Shown: in pieces, positions 8,304 to 16,195 of the stretch | Numbering within the stretch: the stretch's first letter is position 1 | Layout of the letters: the number at the start of each line of letters is the position of its first letter | NCBI GenBank assembly: GCA_947631865.1 | Contig: CANRNF010000009.1 | Coordinates: forward strand, 1-56,650 | Direction of reading: 5' to 3' | From: an uncultured Oscillospiraceae bacterium | GTDB lineage: Bacteria; Bacillota; Clostridia; Oscillospirales; Oscillospiraceae | Length of the DNA: 56,650 nt | Made by a program: the position numbers and the translations under genes | The notes under the pieces: generated by a model | Seen by the model: only the letters and a program-made list of their open reading frames with translations | What the model was told of the DNA's origin: nothing | Database searches by the model: none

Positions 8304-9174
8304 TCATGGGATTTTCTCCAAAACAAAAAACAGTGTGTCGCACTTTTGGAGCTCTTTCAATTTATTCTCATATTCCCTATCCAAGCCTGCGCTGTCCAGC
8401 TGGCTCCATTTTTCATGGCCTCCGGGCTTCCCTTTCGCCAGCCACATCAAATGGTTTGCCAGCGGATATCTCTGCATCTGGCCGGGGGATACGATCCTGA
8501 ACTTCCCACAACGTTCAATGATCATGGTCAAGCTCTTTATTGTATATAGGAACAAATGAGCGCTCCAATACGTAAAGTCCGCAAAAGCTTCGCTCTCATA
8601 CAGAGACAAAAGTACATCGTCGGCATTCGGCACTTCAATGATCAGCGTGCCGCCCGGCCGCAGGTGCTGGCCGATCTTATTCAGCCACTTCTCTGGGTCA
8701 GACAGGTGTTCAAAGACATGGAACAGCGTTATAACATCGAATATCCCGCTGCTCTCGTCGATATCTTTGTAGCACTTTATCCCGATACCCCCGACGTACT
8801 CCCTCTCCTCTTTCCCGAGTTCCACGCCGCAGCATTCGCTTGCTATTCTCTTTATGTTCTTTAAGAAGCCTCCATATCCACACCCAAAATCCATCACGCG
8901 CTTCCCGGCGCAGATAGATCTGACCATATCAAACCGACGGTCATCATCCGGCTTATGCAATCGGAGCTTCGTCTCTATATCCATTTCCAAATCGACACCT
9001 GTTTTGTGCATGAATCCGTTCTCATAGTCATAGTCAATATCTATGACACTTAAAAATCTCGTTCCACACTCCGGGCACCGATATACGTTTATTGCATCGT
9101 TATCCCTGGTCCCTTTATGGACTAAGTACCCCCCCCCCGCCACAGATCGGGCACATCCTTTCTTCAGCTGGCAT
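8304..9174 (-). CDS. Class I methyltransferase with N-terminal zinc ribbon, frame broken by a G10 run
   Basis: SAM-dependent methyltransferase: VMDFGCGYGGFLKNI (SAM loop), VITLFHVFEHLSDPEKW (post-II motif) and LRPGGTLIIEVPN. It probably methylates a sugar of the repeat unit. The best start is ATG 9174 behind GGAGG; it encodes MPAEERMCPICG and then meets ten G (9129-9138), after which the frame stops at TAA. With nine G the frame runs on through GGGYLVHKG to a second CPECG pair and the catalytic domain. As given, only a poorly placed GTG at 9143 opens the catalytic frame. The gene is therefore off or weakly expressed in this copy, switchable by slippage, or carries a homopolymer sequencing error. 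Confidence 0.85.
9129..9138 (-). repeat. G10 homopolymer in the methyltransferase 5' coding region
   Basis: Ten C on the plus strand, ten G in the coding strand, between codon 12 of the true reading frame and the catalytic domain. Nine G would restore one continuous frame from ATG 9174. This is the longest homopolymer seen in the window. Confidence 0.9.
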
Positions 9175-9267
9175 TATCGTTCCTCCTAAACACAGATTAT
9201 ATGGTTATGTCCGGATTTTGTTGTCATGTCATCTTCTCCATTTTGTTTGTCTGTCGTTTATCTGCGC

Positions 9268-9933
9268 TTACCGTCTTTTTATTAACGTCTCAATGATGGC
9301 CCAGTCTCTGGGCTCGTCGATCTCAAAGAGCGAATCGTCATCCATCTCCAGCGCCCGGATATTTCCGGAGATACGGTTTTTTGAGGATAACAGGCCATTT
9401 TTCGACGTAATATAGAACGCCCCGTTTTCTACAAGGTATCCGTCATACTCCTGCCGCCGGGGACGATGATATATGTCATAGTTATATGGATGTGCCATCC
9501 CATCCGGTGTACTCATCCAAAGGAATTGATAACGACGCACCGCGGAGAATACGCTGTCACAATCTGGCCGGTCATATAAGGCAAACCCCTTTTCCAAGTC
9601 AGCGGATGTCAGTAACGGGGACGTTGCCTGGATCAAAACGATGTTCTCAAATTCATGCTGTTCCGCAAATTCCAGCATAGCCGACTCCGTCGTGGCCGTA
9701 TCGCTGGCCGTTTCCGCGCTGCGGTCGACTACGCTGACTTTAGCAAGGCCGAACCTCTCAACAGCAGACTTGATCTGTTCGCTGTCCGTGGAAATATAGA
9801 CCTTGTCGATCCGGCTGCACTCGCAGGCCGCCTTGGCCGTCCAGTAAACAAGGGGCTTTCCGTTGAGCGGCTTGATGTTTTTCAACGGGATGGATTTGCT
9901 TCCACCGCGGACAGGAATAAATGCGACATTCAT
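9268..9933 (-). CDS. CMP-acidic sugar synthetase (acylneuraminate cytidylyltransferase family)
   Basis: Activates a 2-keto-3-deoxy sugar acid with CTP for transfer to the polysaccharide. The 221-residue protein has the nucleotide-binding start FIPVRGGSKSIPLKNIKPLNGKP, the ISTDS strand, LIQATSPLLTSADLEKG and the late NGAFYIT and FEIDEPRDW motifs, all standard for NeuA/PseF/LegF enzymes. It lies 11 bases after the NeuB-like gene with a GAGGGA ribosome site. Sequence alone does not tell which acid it uses; the neighbouring phosphatase-isomerase fusion argues against plain N-acetylneuraminate. Confidence 0.92.
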   Translation of the reverse strand: MNVAFIPVRGGSKSIPLKNIKPLNGKPLVYWTAKAACECSRIDKVYISTDSEQIKSAVERFGLAKVSVVDRSAETASDTATTESAMLEFAEQHEFENIVLIQATSPLLTSADLEKGFALYDRPDCDSVFSAVRRYQFLWMSTPDGMAHPYNYDIYHRPRRQEYDGYLVENGAFYITSKNGLLSSKNRISGNIRALEMDDDSLFEIDEPRDWAIIETLIKRR

Positions 9934-9944
9934 AACCCATTCCC

Positions 9945-10781
9945 TCAGCAGCCCCGCAGCTTCTTGCGGGTCTCCAGCTCCTTGGCGGAGAGGACCTTCT
10001 CCCCGTCGCCCAAGACCTGCTCGATGAGGCGGATATCCTTCACCAGCCGGAACATGTCCTCTACGTTGAGTGACGCCGCCTGGTCGGAACCGTACATGGT
10101 GTTGTCCAGAGTGATATGCCGCTCGATAGACGTGGCGCCCAAGGCCACAGCCGAGGTGGAGATGATGCGGCCCGTCTCGTGGCCGCTATACCCCACCTTG
10201 CAGCCGTACCGCTCCTTCAGCGCCGGGATCATGCGCAGATTGGCGTCCTCCTTCGGCATGGGATAGGTGCTGTTGCAGTGCATCAGCTCAAAGGGGCAGT
10301 TCGCCCCGCGGAAGATCTCCACCGCGTGATCTATCTCGTCATAGGTGCTCATGCCGGTGGAGATAAATGTATACCGTCCCTCCGAGGCCACCTCGTTCAG
10401 GATATCGTCCCGGGTCAGCATAGCGGAGGCGATCTTGTTGTATTTCAGGTCATACTGAGCCAGGAATTTCTGGGAGTCGATATCCCACGCGGAGGCGAAC
10501 CACTCGATCCCCAATTCCCGGCAGTAGCGGTCGATCTCGTCGTACTCCTTCTTTCCGAACTCCAGTCCCTCCTTCTGGGCCCGCTGGGTCGTGCCCCAAG
10601 GGCTCTCCCGGTAGCTGGCCAGATACTCCGGCGTATAGACCTTGTCCACGGTCCGCTTCTGAAACTTCACCGCGTCGCATCCGCTCAGGGAAGCCCACTC
10701 GATCAGCTTCTTGGCGATGTTTAGGTCGCCGTTGTGGTTGATGCCGATCTCCGCAATGACAAAAACATGTTCTCTGCTCAT
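9945..10781 (-). CDS. NeuB-type sugar-acid synthase lacking the SAF domain
   Basis: PEP-dependent condensing enzyme of the NeuB/SpsE family, a TIM barrel. Landmarks are FVIAEIGINHNGDLNIAKKLI, AVKFQKR, the FASAWD and KIASA segments, FISTGMST, LMHCNSTYP, GYSGHETG and the late IERHITLD. At 278 residues it ends just after the barrel (VLGDGEK, then KLRGC); the usual C-terminal antifreeze/SAF domain of about 60 residues, which caps the neighbour's active site in NeuB dimers, is absent and no frameshifted remnant is visible. The start overlaps the preceding stop (ATGA) behind AAGGAG. Substrate is probably a phosphorylated aldose, given the phosphatase next door. Confidence 0.9.
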   Translation of the reverse strand: MSREHVFVIAEIGINHNGDLNIAKKLIEWASLSGCDAVKFQKRTVDKVYTPEYLASYRESPWGTTQRAQKEGLEFGKKEYDEIDRYCRELGIEWFASAWDIDSQKFLAQYDLKYNKIASAMLTRDDILNEVASEGRYTFISTGMSTYDEIDHAVEIFRGANCPFELMHCNSTYPMPKEDANLRMIPALKERYGCKVGYSGHETGRIISTSAVALGATSIERHITLDNTMYGSDQAASLNVEDMFRLVKDIRLIEQVLGDGEKVLSAKELETRKKLRGC

Positions 10782-11878
10782 TTTTTCTCCTTATCTACCG
10801 CTGCGACAGCCGCCTTTTCCACGGCTTCGCAGATGATGTGTCCGATCAGAATGTGCATCTCCTGGATGCGGGGTGTGTCCCGGGACGGCACGTTTATCAG
10901 GCAGTCCGTATAGGGCCGTATCGCCGCCTCGTCCTTGAGCTCACCGGTCATCAGGATCGTCTTCACGCCCATTTCCTTCGCCTTCTGAAAGGCCCGCAGG
11001 ATATTGGCGCTTGTCCCGCTGGTGGTGATACCGACGAGAACGTCGCCCTCCTTCGCCCTGGCCTCCAGCTGCCGGGCAAAGATCATATTGAAATCGTAAT
11101 CATTGGCAAGCGCCGTGAGGATGGACGTGTTGACCGTCAGTGCCTCCGCCCGCAGGGCCGGGCGCTCCAGATAGAACCGCCCCACCATCTCTGCCGCCAG
11201 ATGCTGCGCATCCGCCGCGCTGCCGCCGTTCCCGCACAGATAGAGGCAGCCGCCGCTTCGATAGCAATCGTTTATCGTTCGGATCGCCGCATCGACCCGG
11301 CCGCACAGGCCCTCGTCCGCCGCGAGGGCGTCAAGAGCAGCGCGGTGCTCTTCTACGCGCCTGCGGATAAGCTCGCCCGCTCCGGTTTGTCCGGCATCAG
11401 CGGGTGCCGGGCAGGTTTTTCTTTTTTCCAGGATCGTATAGCATTCGGCGATGCATCCCTCGCCCCCCCTGCGTTTCAGGACGATATCCGCCACGCGCTT
11501 TGCCTCGTCGATGGCGTCGGCGGGGCATATGCCCAGGCCGGTCATCTTCAACACAGGTATGTCGTACTTCCCATCGCCTATGTAGCACAGCTCATCAGGG
11601 GAAAGGCCGAACCGTTCTCCGATCTCCCGGACGGCGTCAGTCTTCGTCTTACAGCCAAGGCTTACATAGTCCAGCGGGACCATCCGGGAAAAGGCCTGGC
11701 TGAACGGCGTGTTCTCTCCCGAGATGCAGCCCACCTTATAGCCCGCCTCGTGCAACAGGCCAATGGCATCCAAATCTTTCAGCGAGACTGTTTTCGTTTC
11801 CCCGTCTTCTCCAATATATCGTTTTCCATCTGTTATCACACCGTCTATATCAAAGACGAGCATACGGATGTTTTTCAT
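10778..11878 (-). CDS. Fusion: KdsC-like HAD phosphatase + GmhA-like SIS isomerase
   Basis: One 366-residue protein with two enzymes of ulosonic or heptose sugar metabolism. Residues 1-160 are a C0-type HAD phosphatase: FDIDGVITDG (Asp nucleophile), the SGEN motif and YIGDGKYDIPVLK as the metal loop, like KdsC. After a linker near 160-175 comes a GmhA-type sedoheptulose-7-phosphate isomerase: LYLCGNGGSAADAQHLAAEM, LTALANDYDF, ITTSGTSANILRA and QEMHILIGHIICEAVE. It is 4 bases upstream-overlapping with the NeuB-like gene. The two halves are normally separate proteins. The arrangement suggests one supplies the sugar phosphate and the other removes phosphate after condensation; this is inference. 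Confidence 0.88.
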   Translation of the reverse strand: MKNIRMLVFDIDGVITDGKRYIGEDGETKTVSLKDLDAIGLLHEAGYKVGCISGENTPFSQAFSRMVPLDYVSLGCKTKTDAVREIGERFGLSPDELCYIGDGKYDIPVLKMTGLGICPADAIDEAKRVADIVLKRRGGEGCIAECYTILEKRKTCPAPADAGQTGAGELIRRRVEEHRAALDALAADEGLCGRVDAAIRTINDCYRSGGCLYLCGNGGSAADAQHLAAEMVGRFYLERPALRAEALTVNTSILTALANDYDFNMIFARQLEARAKEGDVLVGITTSGTSANILRAFQKAKEMGVKTILMTGELKDEAAIRPYTDCLINVPSRDTPRIQEMHILIGHIICEAVEKAAVAAVDKEKK

Positions 11879-11881
11879 TCT

Positions 11882-12112
11882 TTCTTCGTGTTTCCCTCAA
11901 ACAAAGAATCGAAATCTACTCTCTCAAATACTTCCAGCTTTCCCACTCTATCCAATCATCCGGATCGATGAACATCACCCACTCACCGATCGCGTTATCG
12001 ATGCCATCGCTGCGTGCCTCACTGACACCTTCGTTTTGCTTTCGGATAACAAGGATGCGCTCATCCTTCGCCGCGTACTCATCGCAGGCCATCCGCTTCC
12101 CGCCCAGGCATG
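11882..12112 (-). pseudogene. Family 2 glycosyltransferase fragment joined to a DUF115 3' tail
   Basis: The minus strand encodes about 60 residues of a GT2 core with no start: ACDEYAAKDERIL, then QNEGVSEARSDGI and EWVMFIDPDDW, ending at a stop. Immediately after, the DNA switches to a copy of the 3' end of the DUF115 gene at 14.2 kb (frame encoding GKLEVFERVDFDSLF). It is therefore the scar of at least two recombination events. It is flanked by the AsnB-like gene and the phosphatase-isomerase fusion. Confidence 0.75.
11896..11944. repeat. 49-bp direct repeat, copy 1
   Basis: Matches 14202-14250 at 48 of 49 positions (C against T once), in the same orientation. In copy 2 it is the last coding stretch of an intact gene; here it is an orphan. 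Confidence 0.9.
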
Positions 12113-12113
12113 C

Positions 12114-13853
12114 TTAGTTTTCTCTTGACCAATTCAGATAGCTCTTCGTCTCTAAAGCGTCAAGAATACGCTTTGTATCCCAAATCGACGCCATCTCAAG
12201 GTCAGATGTCTTTTTGACCTCATCAAGTGGTATATCTGTGCCGAATATATCCCAGAACCACTTACAGTCGTTTTTCATATCTTCCTCGAAAGACCGCCAG
12301 ACCTCTGGGGAACGCCAATACTTGACAGAGACATGGGACCCATCTCCCCTGAGCAGCTTGTCAAGCATCCCAAAGCACTTCCGGAAAAACTTAAAGCTGT
12401 TTGCTTTAGCGGGCGCCACGCCGCACCCTTCCTCCGCGATTTTGCCGGATTCCGGCAGATTGCGCATGATTGTCCCCCGCAAAAGCGCCCTATGCTGCAG
12501 CAGCATTGCGGAGCACCGCAATGCCTGCTTCATTACAAAAGACGAATAGATAGAATACGCCGGCTTAAAGCTATATACGCTCTCAAAGGCACCATTGCAG
12601 GAATAGAAGCCTACGGACCATCCACGGAAATTGAAAACCGTCTCAAAATAAGACGTTCCACCGTTCATGATGGTCTCCACCGCCGCTTCTGCTCGCCCGT
12701 TTATATCTTCACGCGGGGACAAAAACAGTCTCCGCTCCCACGGATAGCGGAACGTGTCCTCCTTAAATGGCACACCAAACAGCTGATGCAACCCGTTATT
12801 GATACGGCTTTTGCTATTGAAATACAAAATCATATCCTCGGCATACTTCATGACCTGAGAGAGCGTAAAGCTCTCCTTCACGTCATAGTGCGTGGCAAAA
12901 AGCTGCTGGCCCATGCCCATACCGCCGGTCAATAGTACGTCGAAATCAAGCTCCCTGTCCGGCACAAATTTATAAATGTCCCTCGCCGCCTCCTGCGTGG
13001 GGCCGTCAGGATATCTGCGGGTTTGCAGCTCCTTCACCGTTCCGATCTGCTTCGGATCCCACTCCACAAATGTGATAGGGACAGAATACAGGTCCGCCAG
13101 TTTTTTCGCGTTGCGGACGCTCCGCGCCAGCAGCACCCCATTAGGCCGCAGTTTACAGATATTAAAGCATCGGACCCTCATCCCGTTTTTCAGCGCGTAG
13201 TGTAGCGCGAGCCTGGAATCCAGGCCGCCGGAGAGGCCCAAGCCATATACCACATCGCCATACTTCTCTTTGATGCTCTGCATTGTGGCATCCAGTGCGC
13301 GGCCGATATTCTCCGCTGCCTCATTCATATCTGTCACTTCACCGCTGAACCTGCAAAGATGATACCGGGAACTCTTCAACTCATCTGCTATCACGTCATA
13401 CTCGACCTTCGTTGCCGGAAGCAGGATCGACAGATTTTTTATGACTGTCCCTTCATTCATAAAAGCACTTCCTATGGTCATACGTGCCTTTATGTTTGCC
13501 TCATCAACATCTGAAAAAGTCGGCTGGATAGCCCTGATGATATCCCAGAAATCATCAGAAACGAGAAGGCTGTGATCGCCGTGATAATAGTAGACTTTTT
13601 CGCTGGCCATAAGGTCAGAGCAAAGAACCACTGTATCCCCCCATGAAATTAGAACCATGGAGCCGTCATACGCCTGCATCGCCACCGGATCATTCTCCCA
13701 GCCGCAACCCAACACCTCCGCCTCTTTTCCGCCATAGGCGTATCCGACCAGAAGCTTTTGCTTCTTTTCATCCACACAAACGGGAATAGGCCGGACCGTC
13801 TGGGTCGGCGTGTATTTTGCGCCGTCCTTGTTTACCGTTAAAAGAAATGACAT
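12114..13853 (-). CDS. Asparagine synthase-like ATP pyrophosphatase
   Basis: 579-residue protein of the AsnB family, probably amidating or otherwise activating a carboxylate on the polysaccharide or its precursor. The C-terminal half has the PP-loop GLGLSGGLDSRLALHYA (about 204-220). The N-terminal region has the shape of the class II glutamine amidotransferase fold (ISWGDTVVLCSDLMASEKVYYY), but the protein begins MSFLL, without the catalytic Cys2, so it cannot use glutamine in the usual way. AAGGAG lies 9 bases before the ATG. Similar Cys-less homologues occur in O-antigen loci; the exact substrate is not visible. Confidence 0.75.
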   Translation of the reverse strand: MSFLLTVNKDGAKYTPTQTVRPIPVCVDEKKQKLLVGYAYGGKEAEVLGCGWENDPVAMQAYDGSMVLISWGDTVVLCSDLMASEKVYYYHGDHSLLVSDDFWDIIRAIQPTFSDVDEANIKARMTIGSAFMNEGTVIKNLSILLPATKVEYDVIADELKSSRYHLCRFSGEVTDMNEAAENIGRALDATMQSIKEKYGDVVYGLGLSGGLDSRLALHYALKNGMRVRCFNICKLRPNGVLLARSVRNAKKLADLYSVPITFVEWDPKQIGTVKELQTRRYPDGPTQEAARDIYKFVPDRELDFDVLLTGGMGMGQQLFATHYDVKESFTLSQVMKYAEDMILYFNSKSRINNGLHQLFGVPFKEDTFRYPWERRLFLSPREDINGRAEAAVETIMNGGTSYFETVFNFRGWSVGFYSCNGAFESVYSFKPAYSIYSSFVMKQALRCSAMLLQHRALLRGTIMRNLPESGKIAEEGCGVAPAKANSFKFFRKCFGMLDKLLRGDGSHVSVKYWRSPEVWRSFEEDMKNDCKWFWDIFGTDIPLDEVKKTSDLEMASIWDTKRILDALETKSYLNWSREN

Positions 13854-13889
13854 ATTGTTTTCTCCTTATTCCCCAGGTTTGATCTTTAA

Positions 13890-14183
13890 TTAAGGCACCA
13901 GCCGAGACGGTTCAATCGCAACGAGATTCATGGCAACACCCTTCAGAAAAACCAGGAACGCCCCTGCACCGCAACCGATGTCCGCAACGCTTTTGCCTTT
14001 GAATATGTCTGTTTTCGTATACTGAAGCTTGTCCAGCGTCTCCTTATCGGGGACCTCCGCTCCGTACTGCAGAGCAATATCCCGATATCTGGCACTGTCT
14101 GTACTGACAATGACACGGTCGATGCATTTTGATGCCAGCGCATGCTCAATTCGCGCAGGTATGATCGCAACAACTCGGTCCAT
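13890..14183 (-). pseudogene. Chimeric remnant: cytidylyltransferase start + methyltransferase piece
   Basis: A 97-residue open frame made of two unrelated fragments. Residues 1-45 match the start of a CMP-sugar synthetase (VVAIIPAR, then IEHALASKCIDRVIVSTDS), but the roughly 25-residue stretch with the GGSKG nucleotide loop is deleted between AR and IEH. Residues 50-97 are a methyltransferase SAM-binding segment (GKSVADIGCGAGAFL), cut off at VP. Neither half can work. No good ribosome site precedes the ATG. It shows that an earlier acidic-sugar gene set stood here. Confidence 0.75.
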
Positions 14184-14195
14184 CGTTCTATCCGT

Positions 14196-15023
14196 TCAAT
14201 TCTCAAACAAAGAATCGAAATCTACTCTTTCAAATACTTCCAGCTTTCCCCCGCGGGTCGCGTTCTTGATAACAATACCGTGCGCGTCACAGTACTTGCG
14301 TGCGACCTGATAGGCGTTGCGTGTCGGTTCCAGATTCTGAACTGCCTTTCCATGGGAGTCCCCGTTAAAATAATCCTTTACACCAGGCTGCGTCTTAAAG
14401 TGCCCATGTTTATCCATAATATATGAATACTGAAAATCTACTCCCAACAAATAGATTTCTTTGAACCCCATATAGATAGCCAACTGAATCGAAATAAATG
14501 TGACCGTATGCCCGTTCGAGAAACCCTTTGAGACATCTTCTACTATGACCGCAGACAAATCGTTGCCGCGGTTGACCACAAACTCAGTAAGTCCGCCATG
14601 GATTTGTATCGTATTGTCCCACTGTGACGTATCCACGCCCGCTTCGTGAGGAACGAACTTCCATGTGCAAGGGACTTGCCGGATCGCATCTGATTCAGAA
14701 CTCATAAACCCTTTGTCCTGTACGACATACACCCACGGTCTCCAATCGGTTTGATCGAAGATCTCATATATCCGATTTGCTGAAAAGGTGTATTCTCCCT
14801 GAAGTTTATCAAGATCGGCCGCCTTTAGACTGGGACCATTTCCAATAATGAAGCACCGTTCGCCTGCATATCGGTCCTTGAAACCTTTGATCCTCTGACT
14901 ATCTTCACTCAGCAGATATTCCTGATAGATGTTATTTAGTTTTCTGTCCATCCAAGGTTTGCAGAGAGTCCGAACTAATTTGTTATTTTTGATTCTCATG
15001 ACAAGGCGATGTTGAATGCCCAT
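14196..15023 (-). CDS. DUF115 / MptE-like protein, candidate sugar-acid transferase
   Basis: 275-residue protein with RCFIIGNGPSLKAADLDKL and FSANRIYEIFDQTDWRP, then EIYLLGVDFQYS: the DUF115 (MAF_flag10, 6-hydroxymethylpterin diphosphokinase MptE-like) fold. Related Maf proteins attach pseudaminic or legionaminic acid to flagellin, and the GNGPSL loop also recalls GT42 sialyltransferases. In a locus that makes a CMP-activated acid, a transferase role is plausible but not proven. GAAGGAAG precedes the ATG. Its 3' end is duplicated as an orphan at 11896-11944. Confidence 0.7.
   Translation of the reverse strand: MGIQHRLVMRIKNNKLVRTLCKPWMDRKLNNIYQEYLLSEDSQRIKGFKDRYAGERCFIIGNGPSLKAADLDKLQGEYTFSANRIYEIFDQTDWRPWVYVVQDKGFMSSESDAIRQVPCTWKFVPHEAGVDTSQWDNTIQIHGGLTEFVVNRGNDLSAVIVEDVSKGFSNGHTVTFISIQLAIYMGFKEIYLLGVDFQYSYIMDKHGHFKTQPGVKDYFNGDSHGKAVQNLEPTRNAYQVARKYCDAHGIVIKNATRGGKLEVFERVDFDSLFEN
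14202..14250. repeat. 49-bp direct repeat, copy 2
   Basis: Forms the 3' coding end of the DUF115 gene; 48 of 49 bases match the orphan copy at 11896-11944, 2.3 kb away in the same orientation. Confidence 0.9.
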
Positions 15024-15118
15024 TATCTTCTTCCTTCAATCTATAATATATAAGAACGTTGCCTGAATGCAGGCATATATGCTATTACTTTTAGCCCGCA
15101 TACTGTTTCACGTCATAA

Positions 15119-16159
15119 TCAGTTCTTCTGTAAATTTTCTTTTATAAATCTCTGTTTTTTTATTCGGAATGAAAGCGGGCGCAAATTGCAGTAGAATTGC
15201 TTTGCTGCCCAAACATATAACCAATTGGGGGCAATCTTCGAAAATCGATCAAATAAGGAATACATCAGCTGGTTCAGGCGACTCCTTTCGTCTTTCCACA
15301 GGGGTGTTCCTTTCCATGGTGTCTTATCCCGGAACTGCAAATATACTTTTGTATATGGATGATTACACCTTTCAACCCAGGGGCGAAGAGGGATGGAAAA
15401 AGATGTCGTGAAATGGACCATTCCCGGGTCCTTCGCCGCTTTTTCTACTTCGGCTCGCGGATAATACCATTGCATTCTTTTAACTTTGAACAAAGTATCA
15501 TAAGAAAAAGTATACAATAATGTATGAACATTGTATTCGCATGGCAAGCAGAGTATTTTGCCGTCCAATACCGCATTTAAGACACCTTGATCAGGCCATG
15601 GAACATACCCTCCCTGATCGGCCAAATACTTCATAAAGGCATCTTCAATGCCCTGCTCCCGCCAAATCTTCAGATTGATGAGCGCAACTCCTGAGTTGAA
15701 ATATAATCCATCGCCCGGGATCCCTAACATAGAACGATACTTAGGGTCCTCAGGATCCACCATCATGCCTGCGTAGTAGTCTCCCAGGTCCGTTTCCCAT
15801 ATCGGTTCAATTGAACGCAGGAAAATCGTATCACAATCAAAATATAATACCTTGTCTATATTTTTCGGCATCAGCGATGAAACGAACAGCCTTCCGCAGG
15901 TTGCGATCCGGTTGCTCTTCGCCGGGATCGCGACATCCATTCCCAGCAATGCCTCCAAGTCTGGCATAGGAACAGGTATTATTCTTCTATGGTATGTTTC
16001 CGCGATCTCTTGGATCTTTGCCATGTTTTCTTTTTTGATCCCATTATCGATCAAATAGACAGTCAGATCCTCTACCTCTGTGCTACACTCGAATAAGGAC
16101 AATACAGACGTCGCAAATATGCCAGAAAACCGATCATCACAGTTATATACCACATTCAT
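15119..16159 (-). CDS. Family 8 glycosyltransferase
   Basis: Retaining GT-A transferase of the LgtC/WaaJ family, 346 residues. It has the N-terminal VVYNCDDRFSGIFATSVLSL, the metal-binding FDCDTIFLRS (DxD), GLYFNSGVALINLKIWRE and PWPDQGVLNAVL motifs and a late HFTTS segment. GT8 enzymes of surface loci usually move glucose or galactose from a UDP donor, which fits the galE gene upstream. AGGAGG precedes the ATG. The C-terminal 70 residues are basic and aromatic and may dock on the membrane. Confidence 0.9.
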   Translation of the reverse strand: MNVVYNCDDRFSGIFATSVLSLFECSTEVEDLTVYLIDNGIKKENMAKIQEIAETYHRRIIPVPMPDLEALLGMDVAIPAKSNRIATCGRLFVSSLMPKNIDKVLYFDCDTIFLRSIEPIWETDLGDYYAGMMVDPEDPKYRSMLGIPGDGLYFNSGVALINLKIWREQGIEDAFMKYLADQGGYVPWPDQGVLNAVLDGKILCLPCEYNVHTLLYTFSYDTLFKVKRMQWYYPRAEVEKAAKDPGMVHFTTSFSIPLRPWVERCNHPYTKVYLQFRDKTPWKGTPLWKDERSRLNQLMYSLFDRFSKIAPNWLYVWAAKQFYCNLRPLSFRIKKQRFIKENLQKN

Positions 16160-16195
16160 ACAGCGCTTCCTCCTATTGTCTTCTCTGCCGACGCT

